A DNA stretch of 64,000 nt from Sediminitomix flava (GCF_003149185.1 NZ_QGDO01000001.1:434001-498000), one strand, 5' to 3'. Counted from the stretch's first letter, positions 9,945 to 18,353 are shown. Notes: generated from the sequence alone by a model not told the origin. A program made the numbers and translations.

Positions 9945-9981
9945 AAAGAGTTGATCATTAAATATGATCAACTCTTTTTTT
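9945..9981 (+). terminator. Terminator of the M13 peptidase gene
   Basis: AAAGAGTTGATCAT pairs with ATGATCAACTCTTT around a short AT loop, and the right arm runs into seven T. It begins 27 bp after the stop. Confidence 0.9.
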
Positions 9982-10196
9982 ATTTCATTCCTACACAAAA
10001 ACTATCGAATACTGAAATCAAAAACAAAGCACACAATTGATTACTATTAAACCTTTAACATAATGAGTGCAAACTTTTAACATGCGCTAACAAAGGCATT
10101 TACAGGCAAAAAGGTTCTTCAAATTTAGTTCATAAAAAAACTTCCTAATTCATCTTTAAGTAAAGCTAAGTTGATGTTTTTCAAGCTCACTTACCC

Positions 10197-10204
10197 TACT
10201 TTTG
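10197..10204 (+). promoter_or_regulatory. Bacteroidota -7 box for the TonB receptor
   Basis: TACTTTTG is a perfect TAnnTTTG match. A TTG at 10171-10173 lies 23 bp upstream, slightly longer than ideal. Transcription would start near 10210, which rules out the in-frame TTG at 10202 as start codon and supports the ATG at 10244. Confidence 0.65.
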
Positions 10205-10243
10205 TATCACAACATAACAAACAAGCAAAACATAACTTCACAA

Positions 10244-12982
10244 ATGAAACGTCAACTAAAACTTTATGCTTCAATACTCCTTGTATTGATTATTTTTCCT
10301 ATGCTTGGGTTTTCCCAAAGTACAGGATCAATAAATGGAAAAATCACAGATAGCGAAGGCAATGTTTTGTCTTATGCAATTGTGAGTATTGAGTCATCAA
10401 AGTATGCAACAACTTCAGATATAAATGGAAATTATTCGATTGGTGGTATTCCCGAAGGAAAACACATCTTACAAGTGGCTTACTTAGGCTATAACGACAG
10501 CCAAAAAGAGATCGAAGTAATTGCAGGAAAAAATACTAAAACGAACTTCATTCTTGATGAAAATGCAATTGAACTTGAAGGAGCAATTGTGTACGGTGCC
10601 GCTACACGTGGACAAGCAAAAGCATTTAATGAGCAAAAAAACTCACTCAGTGTAAAAAATGTCGTTTCATCAGAAGTATTTTCAACCATGCCTGACCGAA
10701 ATGGAGCTGAATCCTTACAACGTATTCCTGGTATTTCCATTGACCGTAATCGTGGAGAAGGACAAAACATTCAAATTCGTGGAATGGCTTCAGAATACAA
10801 CCAAGTACAAATGAATGGTACTCCACTTCCTGGTGGCGAAGGAGACCGTGGTGCAGCACTAGATTTCCTAGCCGCTGATCTAATGGAGTCTATTGAAGTC
10901 AGAAAAACACTAACACCTGATATGGATGGTGGAGCGATTGGTGGTGCAGTAAACTTCACGCTTAAAGATGCACCAGAAGTATTCACTGTGAAAGCTTTAA
11001 TATCTGGCGGTAAGAACTTTCATATCGACCCATTCAATGATGGTTGGGGATTAGGACAGCAGAACCACAATATTTATTTGGGAAATCGATTCTTCAATAA
11101 CAAGCTAGGTGTAATGGTAAATGCGAGTTACTACGAAACAAACCGTGGTACAGTATTGAACGAATACACCATTAACGATGAAGATCAATTAACACGTAAA
11201 CGTTGGAATGATTATGATGTAAGAAGAGTAAGAGCGGGTGTAAATACAGGATTAGATTACAGATTCAACGATAATCATGTCATCAGAGCTACTTATAATT
11301 ATAATCATTTTAATGATGACAGACGTAGAGGTCGTACAAACTTTAATTTCAAATATGATGACCTTGGAGATGTTTCTGACTTCTCTGAAGATCGAGAGAC
11401 ACAATCTCGTGCAAAATATACCAAAATGGATATGTACGGAATTGGAGGTGAAAACAAATTCAATAATGGTTTAGAACTAGATTATAAATTCACTCATATC
11501 CGTACTCGTGTACAGGAGCCTGATGGAACACAATATTATTTTTCAAGAGATTTAAGTCCTGATGTATTAGCAGGAAGAGATATTTGGGCATTAAGCGGTG
11601 AAGATGCTCTTGACCCTAGCAACAAATTGATAGCTGATAAACCTGCTAGAACAGACTTGAAAGAAAATATGGAAATTGACAATTCATTTGTATTAAATGC
11701 GGCTTTACCTTTCAATTTCTTGAACCAAAGATCTACCCTTAAAGCAGGTTATAAATATTGGAGTAAAACAAAAGATAACGAAGCTTCAAGATTCTCACAC
11801 GCAATCTTAGACCCCAACCTTTCTTTAGCCCCAGGTCAGTTTTACAGAAGAGATATGAGATTTACTGATGCTGAATTCGGGCAATATTATGATGTGAATG
11901 GCTCAGAAACATATTCGGTAAGAAATCAGAATTACCATGCTAATGAAACCATCAATGCTGCTTATTTGATGTCTGACTTAAACTGGACTTCCAAGTTTAC
12001 AACCTTAGTCGGTGTTCGTGTAGAACACACTACAAACAGTTATTCTGTAAATGAATATGAGGATGACAATGGAAGTTATATTAGAACTTTGAACGACAAA
12101 TCATCTTACATAAACGTTCTACCATCCATCAATGCTGTTTACAGAATAGATGATAAAAACAGCATTAAAGCCGCGGCAACAAAAGGTATTTCTCGCCCTT
12201 CATTTACCTCACTAATTCCAAGGGAAGTAATTGACGATGAAAACTTATCGATGAGTATTTCAAACCCAGACTTAAAGCCTGTAAATTCAACAAACTTCGA
12301 TTTGATCTTTGAGCGTTACACTTCAAACATGGGCTATTTTACAGCTGGTGCATTTGCGAAGTTCTTGGATAATCAAATTGTAAGTACTCAAATTTATGAG
12401 GAAAGAGAAGATGGAATCTGGACAATCACAAAACCAATGAACGGAGGTGATTCTCACTTATACGGATTTGAGGTTGCCTACAATCACAGCTTCAAAAACT
12501 TAGATCTACCATTTGTCAAGTGGATGAACATCATGGCCAACTACACTTTCACTATGTCTCGTCAGACGGTTGATATTTTGGCTGAAGAAGCTGGCAATGG
12601 CTTTGAAAAAGGGGAAGTAATTGACAATCGTACAGTGGTAATGGGAAATAGTCCAAGAGATATAGCCAATTTGATTCTTACCTATGACAACCCTAAAAAT
12701 GGTTTGATGGTATCATTGGCGGGTAACTACAGAGGCCCATTATTAATCTCGACGGATCCTTATGGAAATGAAATGAGAGATATTTATTTCAGTCAACAAT
12801 TCCATTTAGACCTTTCTGCAAGCTATCAATTCAGTAAGCATTACACCGTATTCACTCAGATGAATAACTTGACAAACCAAATGGAAAAAGAGATGTATGG
12901 TCATCCGTATGAAAGCTCAATTCTTCATCAGACTGAACAGTACGGACCAACTTTTACAATGGGTTTAAGAGCTGAATTCTAA
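10244..12982 (+). CDS. TonB-dependent outer-membrane receptor
   Basis: 912 residues from the ATG at 10244 (MKRQLKLYASILL...), which follows a promoter box at 10197. Signal peptide ends GFS-QS. Residues about 26-110 are a carboxypeptidase-regulatory-like domain (GSINGKITDSEGNVLSYAIV), then a plug domain (ESLQRIPGISIDRNRGEGQNIQIRG split over residues 150-230), then a beta-barrel ending in a terminal aromatic-rich strand (TMGLRAEF). The plug block with R(I/V)PGISI and IRGM resembles the Xanthomonas/Caulobacter-type receptor class. No SusD partner is present; instead a secreted beta-propeller follows 131 bp downstream. Imports an unknown ligand using the proton-motive force through TonB. Confidence 0.93.
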   Translation: MKRQLKLYASILLVLIIFPMLGFSQSTGSINGKITDSEGNVLSYAIVSIESSKYATTSDINGNYSIGGIPEGKHILQVAYLGYNDSQKEIEVIAGKNTKTNFILDENAIELEGAIVYGAATRGQAKAFNEQKNSLSVKNVVSSEVFSTMPDRNGAESLQRIPGISIDRNRGEGQNIQIRGMASEYNQVQMNGTPLPGGEGDRGAALDFLAADLMESIEVRKTLTPDMDGGAIGGAVNFTLKDAPEVFTVKALISGGKNFHIDPFNDGWGLGQQNHNIYLGNRFFNNKLGVMVNASYYETNRGTVLNEYTINDEDQLTRKRWNDYDVRRVRAGVNTGLDYRFNDNHVIRATYNYNHFNDDRRRGRTNFNFKYDDLGDVSDFSEDRETQSRAKYTKMDMYGIGGENKFNNGLELDYKFTHIRTRVQEPDGTQYYFSRDLSPDVLAGRDIWALSGEDALDPSNKLIADKPARTDLKENMEIDNSFVLNAALPFNFLNQRSTLKAGYKYWSKTKDNEASRFSHAILDPNLSLAPGQFYRRDMRFTDAEFGQYYDVNGSETYSVRNQNYHANETINAAYLMSDLNWTSKFTTLVGVRVEHTTNSYSVNEYEDDNGSYIRTLNDKSSYINVLPSINAVYRIDDKNSIKAAATKGISRPSFTSLIPREVIDDENLSMSISNPDLKPVNSTNFDLIFERYTSNMGYFTAGAFAKFLDNQIVSTQIYEEREDGIWTITKPMNGGDSHLYGFEVAYNHSFKNLDLPFVKWMNIMANYTFTMSRQTVDILAEEAGNGFEKGEVIDNRTVVMGNSPRDIANLILTYDNPKNGLMVSLAGNYRGPLLISTDPYGNEMRDIYFSQQFHLDLSASYQFSKHYTVFTQMNNLTNQMEKEMYGHPYESSILHQTEQYGPTFTMGLRAEF

Positions 12983-13043
12983 AGATTAATGTCTAATCCA
13001 ATAGGTAAACAACCTCGGATTTGTCCTAACCTAGAAGATTCTA

Positions 13044-13064
13044 AGCCCTACTTATAGTAGGGCT
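13044..13064 (+). other. Intercistronic hairpin
   Basis: AGCCCTAC pairs with GTAGGGCT around a 5-base loop. No T run follows, so it is more likely a transcript-processing or partial-attenuation element between receptor and propeller genes than a full terminator. Confidence 0.45.
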
Positions 13065-13113
13065 ATAGATTCAAAATCAACCTTTTTTGAATCCTTTAAA
13101 GTATTCGTTCAAC

Positions 13114-13920
13114 ATGAATAAGTACCTACAATTTATCGGAATCCTTGTCTTTCAATTTATGTCTTTAGCTAGTTCCGCTCAACAAAATCAAGAGATAAAA
13201 AGGTATAATGCTCCTGATGCCCGACAAGCTGTAGCCGCAGACAAAGAACATATTTATGTCATCAACAATCATAAAATTGTAAAAAGGCTAAAATCAGATG
13301 GAAGCATCGTGAAAATATGGGAAGATGAAAGACTTCATCATATGAACAGTGGGATTATTTTTGAGGGCAAACTGTATTGTGCACATTCAAATTACCCCAA
13401 CATCCCAATGTCTAGCTCAATTGAAATTTTTGATACGGAAACGTTAGAGCATATTGGTTCTCACAGCTTCGGAATAGCTTATGGTTCTGCCACTTGGATT
13501 GATCAAAAAGATGGTGAATGGTATGTGATGTTTGCTCACTATGATAAAGACTCAAACCGCCAAACCAATAGAGATGTTTGTTGGACTCAATTTGTAAAAT
13601 TTGATCAAGACTGGAAACGCAAAGGAGGATGGGTTTTACCTAAAGAGTTATCTGAAAAAACGACTCCTTACAGTATTTCGGGGGGCGTCTTTGCAGAAAA
13701 TGGGAAGCTAATTACTACACACCACCATTTTAAAGAACTTTACATTCTATCCTTTCCAGAAATGAGTTCTGAAATGAAGTGGGAAAAAACAATTGAATCA
13801 CCTATTCGAGGTCAGGGAATTGCATTTGATACGCACGAAAAAAACATTCTTTGGGGAATTGATAAAACTTCAAAAGAGGTAATCAAAACAAAATTTATTT
13901 GGGACGAAAACTTGAACTAA
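13114..13920 (+). CDS. Secreted beta-propeller-like protein paired with the TonB receptor
   Basis: 268 residues from the ATG at 13114. The frame extends to a TTG at 13087, but the ATG gives a clean signal peptide, MNKYLQFIGILVFQF to SSA-QQ. The mature part has repeating strand patterns with turns (ADKEHIYVINNHKIVKRL, IIFEGKLYCAHSNYP, SIEIFDTETLEHIGSH, GKLITTHHHFKELYILSFPE, GQGIAFDTHEKNILWGID), typical of a beta-propeller such as SMP-30/YncE or proteins often labelled cycloisomerase. No catalytic residues can be assigned. It sits just behind the TonB receptor and probably works on or binds the same ligand in the periplasm or outside. Confidence 0.7.
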   Translation: MNKYLQFIGILVFQFMSLASSAQQNQEIKRYNAPDARQAVAADKEHIYVINNHKIVKRLKSDGSIVKIWEDERLHHMNSGIIFEGKLYCAHSNYPNIPMSSSIEIFDTETLEHIGSHSFGIAYGSATWIDQKDGEWYVMFAHYDKDSNRQTNRDVCWTQFVKFDQDWKRKGGWVLPKELSEKTTPYSISGGVFAENGKLITTHHHFKELYILSFPEMSSEMKWEKTIESPIRGQGIAFDTHEKNILWGIDKTSKEVIKTKFIWDENLN

Positions 13921-13997
13921 CTAAAAGATATTTAAGAGCAACATTTTTAAAAAAGTCCCAACTAATTATAGATGAATAAGATTTAGATTACGATTGG

Positions 13998-14034
13998 AAA
14001 ACGGTATTGAATATTTCGATACCGTTTTTATTTT
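13998..14034 (+). terminator. Terminator of the receptor/propeller operon
   Basis: AAAACGGTAT (13998-14007) pairs with ATACCGTTTT (14019-14028), followed by TTATTTT. It sits between convergent genes. Confidence 0.85.
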
Positions 14035-14049
14035 ACTTACAGAATTCTT

Positions 14050-14589
14050 TTAAGAAGTTTTCTTTCTGTAGTTCAAATTCACCACGCCGTTATCATAGCA
14101 CTTCGTATCAATCAGCTCAAATTGTGTTTCTTTAGGCTTCCCTGGAAATAACGGTATTCCTTCTCCCAACAAAATCGGAATTAGACTGATCGTCATTTCA
14201 TCAATCAAATCATCATTTAAAAAAGCGGTAATAAGCTGCCCTCCTCCTACTAGCCAAATATCGTTCTCTTCTTCCTCCTTCAAGGTTTTGATCAATTTTG
14301 TAAGCTGTCCTGTAAAAATGCTCGTATTTGCAGTTTTTACTTTATAATTCTCATTGAAACTAAAAATATAAGACTTGGAATCACTGTAAGGCCAATCTAC
14401 TCCATAGCTCAAAATTTCATCATAGGTTTTACGCCCCATAATTACCGAACCTATCTGACTATAGAATTCTTGATAACCATAATCGGACTTTTCTGGATTT
14501 TCCATTGCGTAAAGCCAATCCAATGAACCACTTTTTCTTGCTATATATCCATCCAGCGTACTTGCTATCCAAAGTCTAACTTGTCTCAT
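14050..14589 (-). CDS. Dihydrofolate reductase/RibD C-terminal family protein
   Basis: 179 residues, ATG at 14589. The protein belongs to the RibD C-terminal/DHFR-like family of YyaP/YwjB type. Seen: RLWIASTLDGYIARKSGSLDWL at the N-terminus, SVIMGRKTYDEIL (family MGRKTY motif) near residue 50, DIWLVGGGQLI near 110 (nucleotide-binding glycines), and LGEGIPLFP near 145. These proteins bind NADPH, but the substrate is generally unknown. It is single and divergent from the marR gene. Confidence 0.85.
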   Translation of the reverse strand: MRQVRLWIASTLDGYIARKSGSLDWLYAMENPEKSDYGYQEFYSQIGSVIMGRKTYDEILSYGVDWPYSDSKSYIFSFNENYKVKTANTSIFTGQLTKLIKTLKEEEENDIWLVGGGQLITAFLNDDLIDEMTISLIPILLGEGIPLFPGKPKETQFELIDTKCYDNGVVNLNYRKKTS

Positions 14590-14723
14590 TTTTATATCTT
14601 GATTTGAAATTTGTTGTATTTAGGATAACCTTTTCAAAAACAAATAAGATCATAAACTAAAAATAATACAGAAGTTCCTTGAAAAGGATGAAGTATATAT
14701 TTGCAATTATTTTAATTAAATAC

Positions 14724-14738
14724 TTGTATGTACAAACA
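14724..14738 (+). promoter_or_regulatory. Putative MarR operator, copy 1
   Basis: The 15-mer TTGTATGTACAAACA has the inverted core TTGT-ATGT-ACAA. It starts on the -33 TTG of the marR promoter and recurs exactly at 15250-15264 in front of the next gene. Autoregulation is inferred from this. Confidence 0.7.
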
Positions 14739-14754
14739 TATTTATTCACCTTTG
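14724..14754 (+). promoter_or_regulatory. marR promoter
   Basis: TTG (14724-14726), a 20-bp spacer, then CACCTTTG (14747-14754), one mismatch from TAnnTTTG. Transcription would start near 14761, giving a leader of about 14 nt before the ATG at 14775. Confidence 0.65.
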
Positions 14755-14774
14755 TATCGCAAAATCAAAACAAC

Positions 14775-15206
14775 ATGAGTAAAACAAGAGAATCATACGA
14801 AGAACATTGCCTCTATTTTTCAACCAATACATTGGTTCGTCAAATTAATAAAATGGCAGATGAAGCTTTTGCCACAACTGGCCTAGCTCCTTCTTATGCC
14901 TACTTGATTTTACACCTTACCGATGAACCTGGTTTATCACAAAATGAATTATGTGATAGAATGCAATTGACTCCTTCTACCATGACCAGATTCATTGATA
15001 AACTTGTATTGAAAGGTTTAGCACGAAGAGAACAAGAAGGTAGAACGGTTTACATCTATCCAACAGATAAAGCTGAAGAAACAAAAGTTAGTGTAAAGAA
15101 TGCATTAAAAATACTCTACAATAGATATAATGAAGTTTTAGGAAAAGAATTAGCCGACCGTCTTACCCAAGATATTCATAAAGCTAATTTGACGCTAAAA
15201 AACTAA
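14775..15206 (+). CDS. MarR-family transcriptional regulator
   Basis: 143 residues from the ATG at 14775. The frame is open back to 14679, but that extension crosses the promoter and operator, so it is rejected. A winged helix-turn-helix is visible: PSYAYLILHLTDEPGLSQNELC, then RMQLTPSTMTRFIDKLVLKGLARR (recognition helix) and a wing around EQEGRTVYIYPTDK. A helical dimerisation tail follows. The cysteine in SQNELCDRM could be redox-sensing, as in some MarR proteins, but this is speculative. It is followed by a terminator and then by a flavodoxin-fold reductase that has the same operator, so it probably represses itself and that gene. Confidence 0.9.
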   Translation: MSKTRESYEEHCLYFSTNTLVRQINKMADEAFATTGLAPSYAYLILHLTDEPGLSQNELCDRMQLTPSTMTRFIDKLVLKGLARREQEGRTVYIYPTDKAEETKVSVKNALKILYNRYNEVLGKELADRLTQDIHKANLTLKN

Positions 15207-15214
15207 ATAATACG

Positions 15215-15236
15215 AAGGTTCATTGAACCTTTTTTT
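15215..15236 (+). terminator. Terminator after marR
   Basis: AAGGTTC (15215-15221) pairs with GAACCTT (15225-15231) around a 3-base loop and is followed by T. It begins 9 bp after the marR stop, so the next gene needs its own promoter; that promoter overlaps this hairpin. Confidence 0.75.
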
Positions 15237-15252
15237 AAAAGATATTAATTTG
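15223..15252 (+). promoter_or_regulatory. Promoter of the flavodoxin/NTF2 fusion gene
   Basis: TTG (15223-15225), a 19-bp spacer and TTAATTTG (15245-15252), one mismatch from TAnnTTTG. The -33 element lies inside the marR terminator, and the -7 box overlaps operator copy 2. Confidence 0.6.
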
Positions 15253-15264
15253 TATGTACAAACA
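15250..15264 (+). promoter_or_regulatory. Putative MarR operator, copy 2
   Basis: Exact second copy of TTGTATGTACAAACA. It overlaps the -7 box and the predicted transcription start. A possible ATG at 15254 lies inside it, so the real start is the ATG at 15278. Confidence 0.7.
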
Positions 15265-15277
15265 AAATAAAGAAGTG

Positions 15278-16225
15278 ATGAAAAAAGTAACTGTAGTACT
15301 TGCCCACGATAATTTTGAAAATTCAATAGCCAATCAGACAATCATTAAAGAGCTAAAGGAAGTTGATCAACTAGAAATTAGAAATATTTACGAGTTATAC
15401 TCCGACTATAAAATAGATGTAGAAGCTGAACAAAAAGCTTTGATAGATACTGATATTATTATTTTCCAATTTCCATTTTACTGGTACAGTGCTCCTGCTA
15501 TCTTAAAAGCTTATATAGATCAAGTTTTTGCATTCAACTTTGCGTATGGCCCTGAAGGAAATAAGTTAGAGGGAAAAGAATTTTTAATCAGTACTACAAT
15601 TGGTGGCCCTGCCGAAGCTTATACGCCAACAGGTTATAACCACTTCCGTATTGAACAATTGCTTTTACCGTTTGAGCAAACAGCTTATTTAGCAAAAATG
15701 AACTACCATCAACCTATTTATGAGCACAGGATGGTATATGTCCCTGGAGTTTACAATACAAAAGAATCAGTTGAAAATAATGCGATTCGTCAAGCTGAAA
15801 GATTAAAAGAACAAATAAATAATTTCAGACAAGAAGAAATTGAAATGAATACGCTTATCCATGAGTTTGTAGCTGAATGGTTTGGCAACTTTGATAAACT
15901 TGCGGAAAATGGATTCTTCATTAATCACTTAGATGGAAAAGTAATTTTCAAATTCCCTGAGGGTGAATATGAAGGACATGCAGGTTTTGCAAATTGGTAT
16001 GATTCCATTAAGGAAACTATCAAAGCTGATAACAAACATATGGTTGAAATTAAGTCGATTAAAAGAGATGGCGGATTCTACCGTGTGGCATTAGAAGTAG
16101 AAATAGATGCAGAGACCAATTCAGGAGAAGCACTAAAAATGAAAGTAAAAGAAGATTGGAAACTTACCATCGGACAAGATAAGCATATACATCTACATGA
16201 ATATTTTGTAGAAAAAATAGGTTAA
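15278..16225 (+). CDS. NAD(P)H:quinone-type flavodoxin-fold oxidoreductase fused to an NTF2/SnoaL-like domain
   Basis: 315 residues from the ATG at 15278; the earlier ATG at 15254 lies in the operator. Residues about 1-180 are a Flavodoxin_2/KefF-type NAD(P)H oxidoreductase: VTVVLAHDNFENSIAN (FMN phosphate loop), DIIIFQFPFYWYSAPAILKAYIDQVFAFNFAY (the family signature), and STTIGGPAEAYTP. Residues about 186-315 (MNTLIHEFVAEWFGNFDKL to LHEYFVEKIG) look like an NTF2/SnoaL cone-shaped domain. The usual family protein has only the first half, so this is a fusion. It probably reduces quinones or other electrophiles; regulation by the upstream MarR is strongly suggested by the shared operator. Confidence 0.85.
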   Translation: MKKVTVVLAHDNFENSIANQTIIKELKEVDQLEIRNIYELYSDYKIDVEAEQKALIDTDIIIFQFPFYWYSAPAILKAYIDQVFAFNFAYGPEGNKLEGKEFLISTTIGGPAEAYTPTGYNHFRIEQLLLPFEQTAYLAKMNYHQPIYEHRMVYVPGVYNTKESVENNAIRQAERLKEQINNFRQEEIEMNTLIHEFVAEWFGNFDKLAENGFFINHLDGKVIFKFPEGEYEGHAGFANWYDSIKETIKADNKHMVEIKSIKRDGGFYRVALEVEIDAETNSGEALKMKVKEDWKLTIGQDKHIHLHEYFVEKIG

Positions 16226-16253
16226 TCACTTACTTACCTATCGTAAAAAAGAA

Positions 16254-16283
16254 GCCCATCATTGAAGAGTTTTCATGATGGGC
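16254..16283. terminator. Bidirectional terminator
   Basis: A 9-bp stem (GCCCATCAT / ATGATGGGC). On the minus strand it is followed by TTCTTTTTTA, and on the plus strand by ATTATTTAT. Serves the convergent genes on both sides. Confidence 0.8.
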
Positions 16284-16345
16284 ATTATTTATATTAGTGT
16301 TACTTGAGTATGCATAGAATGTTGTTGAGATGATTGCTTACATTC

Positions 16346-17056
16346 TTATTTCGAATTAAGGTTTGAAATCATCAAAGTATTATACTCAGAATTTAGGATA
16401 CTGATATCTTTATTCAAGTCCTTCATTTCATCTGAGGGATAAATGAATTTCATAACCTCAATCCCGTTTATAAGCAATTGTTGCTTTTCCAATACCTGTT
16501 TTTTGATTTGTTCTGGAGTTATTGAACTTAGATCACTATTCTTACCTGACGCTTCCTCTACTAAATTTTCATACGCAGCTTGTGCTAATTTCAGATCTTG
16601 GAGCATTGAGCTAAAACCCAAGGAAACTACAGCTAAGGATAAAGGTTCATTATCCAAATCATGGAAAAAAGACTGCATAATTTCTGATTGAGAATTCTCA
16701 TTATTATTTGAAAGAGATTTCTCATAAACACGAATGGACTGAACTACTTGATTAACTTCTTCATTAAATTCTCCCTTCAATTTAAGTTCTTCCAATTCAG
16801 CAGCTTTCTGTAAAATTTGGAATCGGCAATCTCTCACTTGTTCGGCTTCCTCCAACTGCTTAAAAAGAAGTGAAGCTGAAGACTGATTGATACTTTCAAA
16901 GTCAGCAAACTGCTCTAAAAGTTGATCATAGAAAAAGCTTAATTGATGAACTTCTACATCAAATTCACTGAAAAGCCTAAGAAAATCTTGAATATATAGA
17001 GTTGTAAGACGGGTAGTAAGATAAGGGTAAAGTAAAGGCTCAATTTTAGGTAACAT
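16346..17056 (-). CDS. Helical hypothetical protein (DUF6261-like layout)
   Basis: 236 residues from an ATG at 17056. Predicted almost wholly helical, rich in Glu, Leu and Gln, with heptad-like stretches ([20 protein letters not shown] and [19 protein letters not shown]). No signal peptide or membrane segment. Size, the N-terminal [15 protein letters not shown] region and the paired long helices recall the Bacteroidota DUF6261 family, but I cannot confirm this without a profile search. It stands alone; the 287 bp upstream show only AT-rich sequence. Function unknown. Confidence 0.65.
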
Positions 17057-17343
17057 GTGTAGTGGATTAAATTAAAAAATATGGATTTTGATATACTTAA
17101 AGTAAAACCTTAGTATATGTATTCCAAGTATTTAAAGCCTTTTCCAATATTAAATTTTAAATCAGAATGGAAAATCTCGTGATTAGAATTGGATTGATTT
17201 GAATTGAGTAAAGAGAAGAAAAAAGGAAAAAATGAGCATTAGAAAAGTAGAAAGATCCCTACACGATCATCCCTCATACAAGTCAATTTTCAATACTCCT
17301 AAAAAATCACCACCATATTTTTAATACGATTACCGCTATTTTT

Positions 17344-17577
17344 TTAGAAGCGAGTACCTATCCCTTGGGAATGTAGTACTTCTCTACATCTGTATTTCGT
17401 TGCATTTTCCATGTCTGAAACGTAATGCAGATGATTCTTTTTGGACTCATAAACTTTCAACTTGCCCAAAGAAGCAATGTTTTCACAATCGTTAGGTATT
17501 TGTTTTACTTTTGACAAGTTTTTTACATTAAGATAAGTATCAATGTTTACCAAGTCGATTATTTTTTCGATAGTCAT
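17344..17577 (-). CDS. Small hypothetical protein
   Basis: 77 residues from the ATG at 17577. A longer frame starts at a TTG at 17610, but that codon is right next to a perfect -7 box (17613-17620), so the ATG, about 30 nt into the transcript, is preferred. The product is soluble and slightly basic, with segments MTIEKIIDLVNIDTYLN and SMHYVSD-like polar strands; no family is recognised. The well-placed promoter is the main reason to accept it. It could still be a spurious frame. Confidence 0.45.
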   Translation of the reverse strand: MTIEKIIDLVNIDTYLNVKNLSKVKQIPNDCENIASLGKLKVYESKKNHLHYVSDMENATKYRCREVLHSQGIGTRF

Positions 17578-17612
17578 AAGAGTAATATTTCGTAAGTCGT
17601 TGATTAACAATA

Positions 17613-17620
17613 CAAAGGTA
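17613..17620 (-). promoter_or_regulatory. Perfect -7 box for the 77-residue ORF
   Basis: On the minus strand the bases read TACCTTTG, an exact TAnnTTTG. No TTG lies at the ideal 19-20 bp; the nearest is 15 bp upstream. Confidence 0.5.
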
Positions 17621-17755
17621 GCAGGTCTGAAGACTCAATTTCTTACAGAAATCCGAATAAAATTTATATAAATCAGACAAAACCACCTCTTTTACTCTCT
17701 CAACATCAATTACTTAGCTTTTATTTCAATGAACTTTACAAAAACCATAAATAAA

Positions 17756-17788
17756 AAGCCTATTTCCTTAAAATCAGGAAATAGGCTT
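17756..17788 (-). terminator. Terminator of the membrane-protein gene at 17799
   Basis: A 13-bp perfect stem (AAGCCTATTTCCT / AGGAAATAGGCTT), followed on the minus strand by TTTATTTAT. Begins about 10 bp after the stop. Confidence 0.9.
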
Positions 17789-17798
17789 CTTATTTTAT

Positions 17799-18263
17799 TT
17801 ATACCTTATCTTTTGGCTTCGGATATTGTCTTTGCTTTTTGAATTTTTTGGTAAGATAGTTATGGATTTTGCCATAACCACTATCCTCTTGGTTTGACAA
17901 TTTAACGATATCTCCACCTTTAAACAGGATAGTCATTTCTTTAAATGTCATACCATTTGTTTCTATCTGATCTTCTTGCCAAGCAAAAAGTTGCTCCTTC
18001 ATATCCATTTCAGATTTTCTGAACCTTAATGGATAATTGACTTTCATTTTACCCCGATCAACACTCACTAATTTGATTCGGAACATCAGCATGACCAAAA
18101 CCACAACCGCTACAACTACCGAAATAACAAGTGAAACGATATGAAACCAACTCGCTCCATTCTCAGAGGCATTGTGATTTGTATATATAATTCCTCCAAT
18201 GAGTAAGACAAAGAAGGCTGTTAAGGCAAACACAGTATTTCCCTTAGGCTTTGATTGTATCAT
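17799..18263 (-). CDS. Small two-helix membrane protein of unknown function
   Basis: 154 residues from the ATG at 18263. A further in-frame ATG at 18317 lies inside the terminator hairpin of the upstream gene, so it is unlikely to be transcribed. Two membrane helices: NTVFALTAFFVLLIGGIIYT (about 10-28) and FHIVSLVISVVVAVVVLVMLMF (about 39-60). The rest, starting RIKLVSVDRGKMKVNYPLR, is a soluble beta-rich domain of PH-like character (KMKVNYPLRF, EMTILFKGGDIVKLSNQ), and a basic tail ends the protein. Similar layouts occur in Bacteroidota proteins of unknown role. Confidence 0.7.
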   Translation of the reverse strand: MIQSKPKGNTVFALTAFFVLLIGGIIYTNHNASENGASWFHIVSLVISVVVAVVVLVMLMFRIKLVSVDRGKMKVNYPLRFRKSEMDMKEQLFAWQEDQIETNGMTFKEMTILFKGGDIVKLSNQEDSGYGKIHNYLTKKFKKQRQYPKPKDKV

Positions 18264-18311
18264 AGCTTCAAGATTACTAAATGAAAAAAGTATATAAATA
18301 GATACAAAAAA

Positions 18312-18344
18312 AGACATGAAGAGGTTTAGATTCTCTACATGTCT
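18312..18344 (-). terminator. Terminator of the NeuD-like gene
   Basis: AGACATG-AGAG arms pair with CTCT-CATGTCT (one bulge base on each side), followed on the minus strand by seven T. It lies 10 bp after the stop at 18354 and overlaps the rejected upstream ATG of the next gene. Confidence 0.8.
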
Positions 18345-18353
18345 TTATCATGT

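Larger units (their letters stand above)
9919..10243. other. Intergenic region with terminator and TonB-receptor promoter
   Basis: The spacer holds the terminator at 9945-9981 and a perfect TAnnTTTG box at 10197-10204. Nothing else is recognised between 9982 and 10196. Confidence 0.6.
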
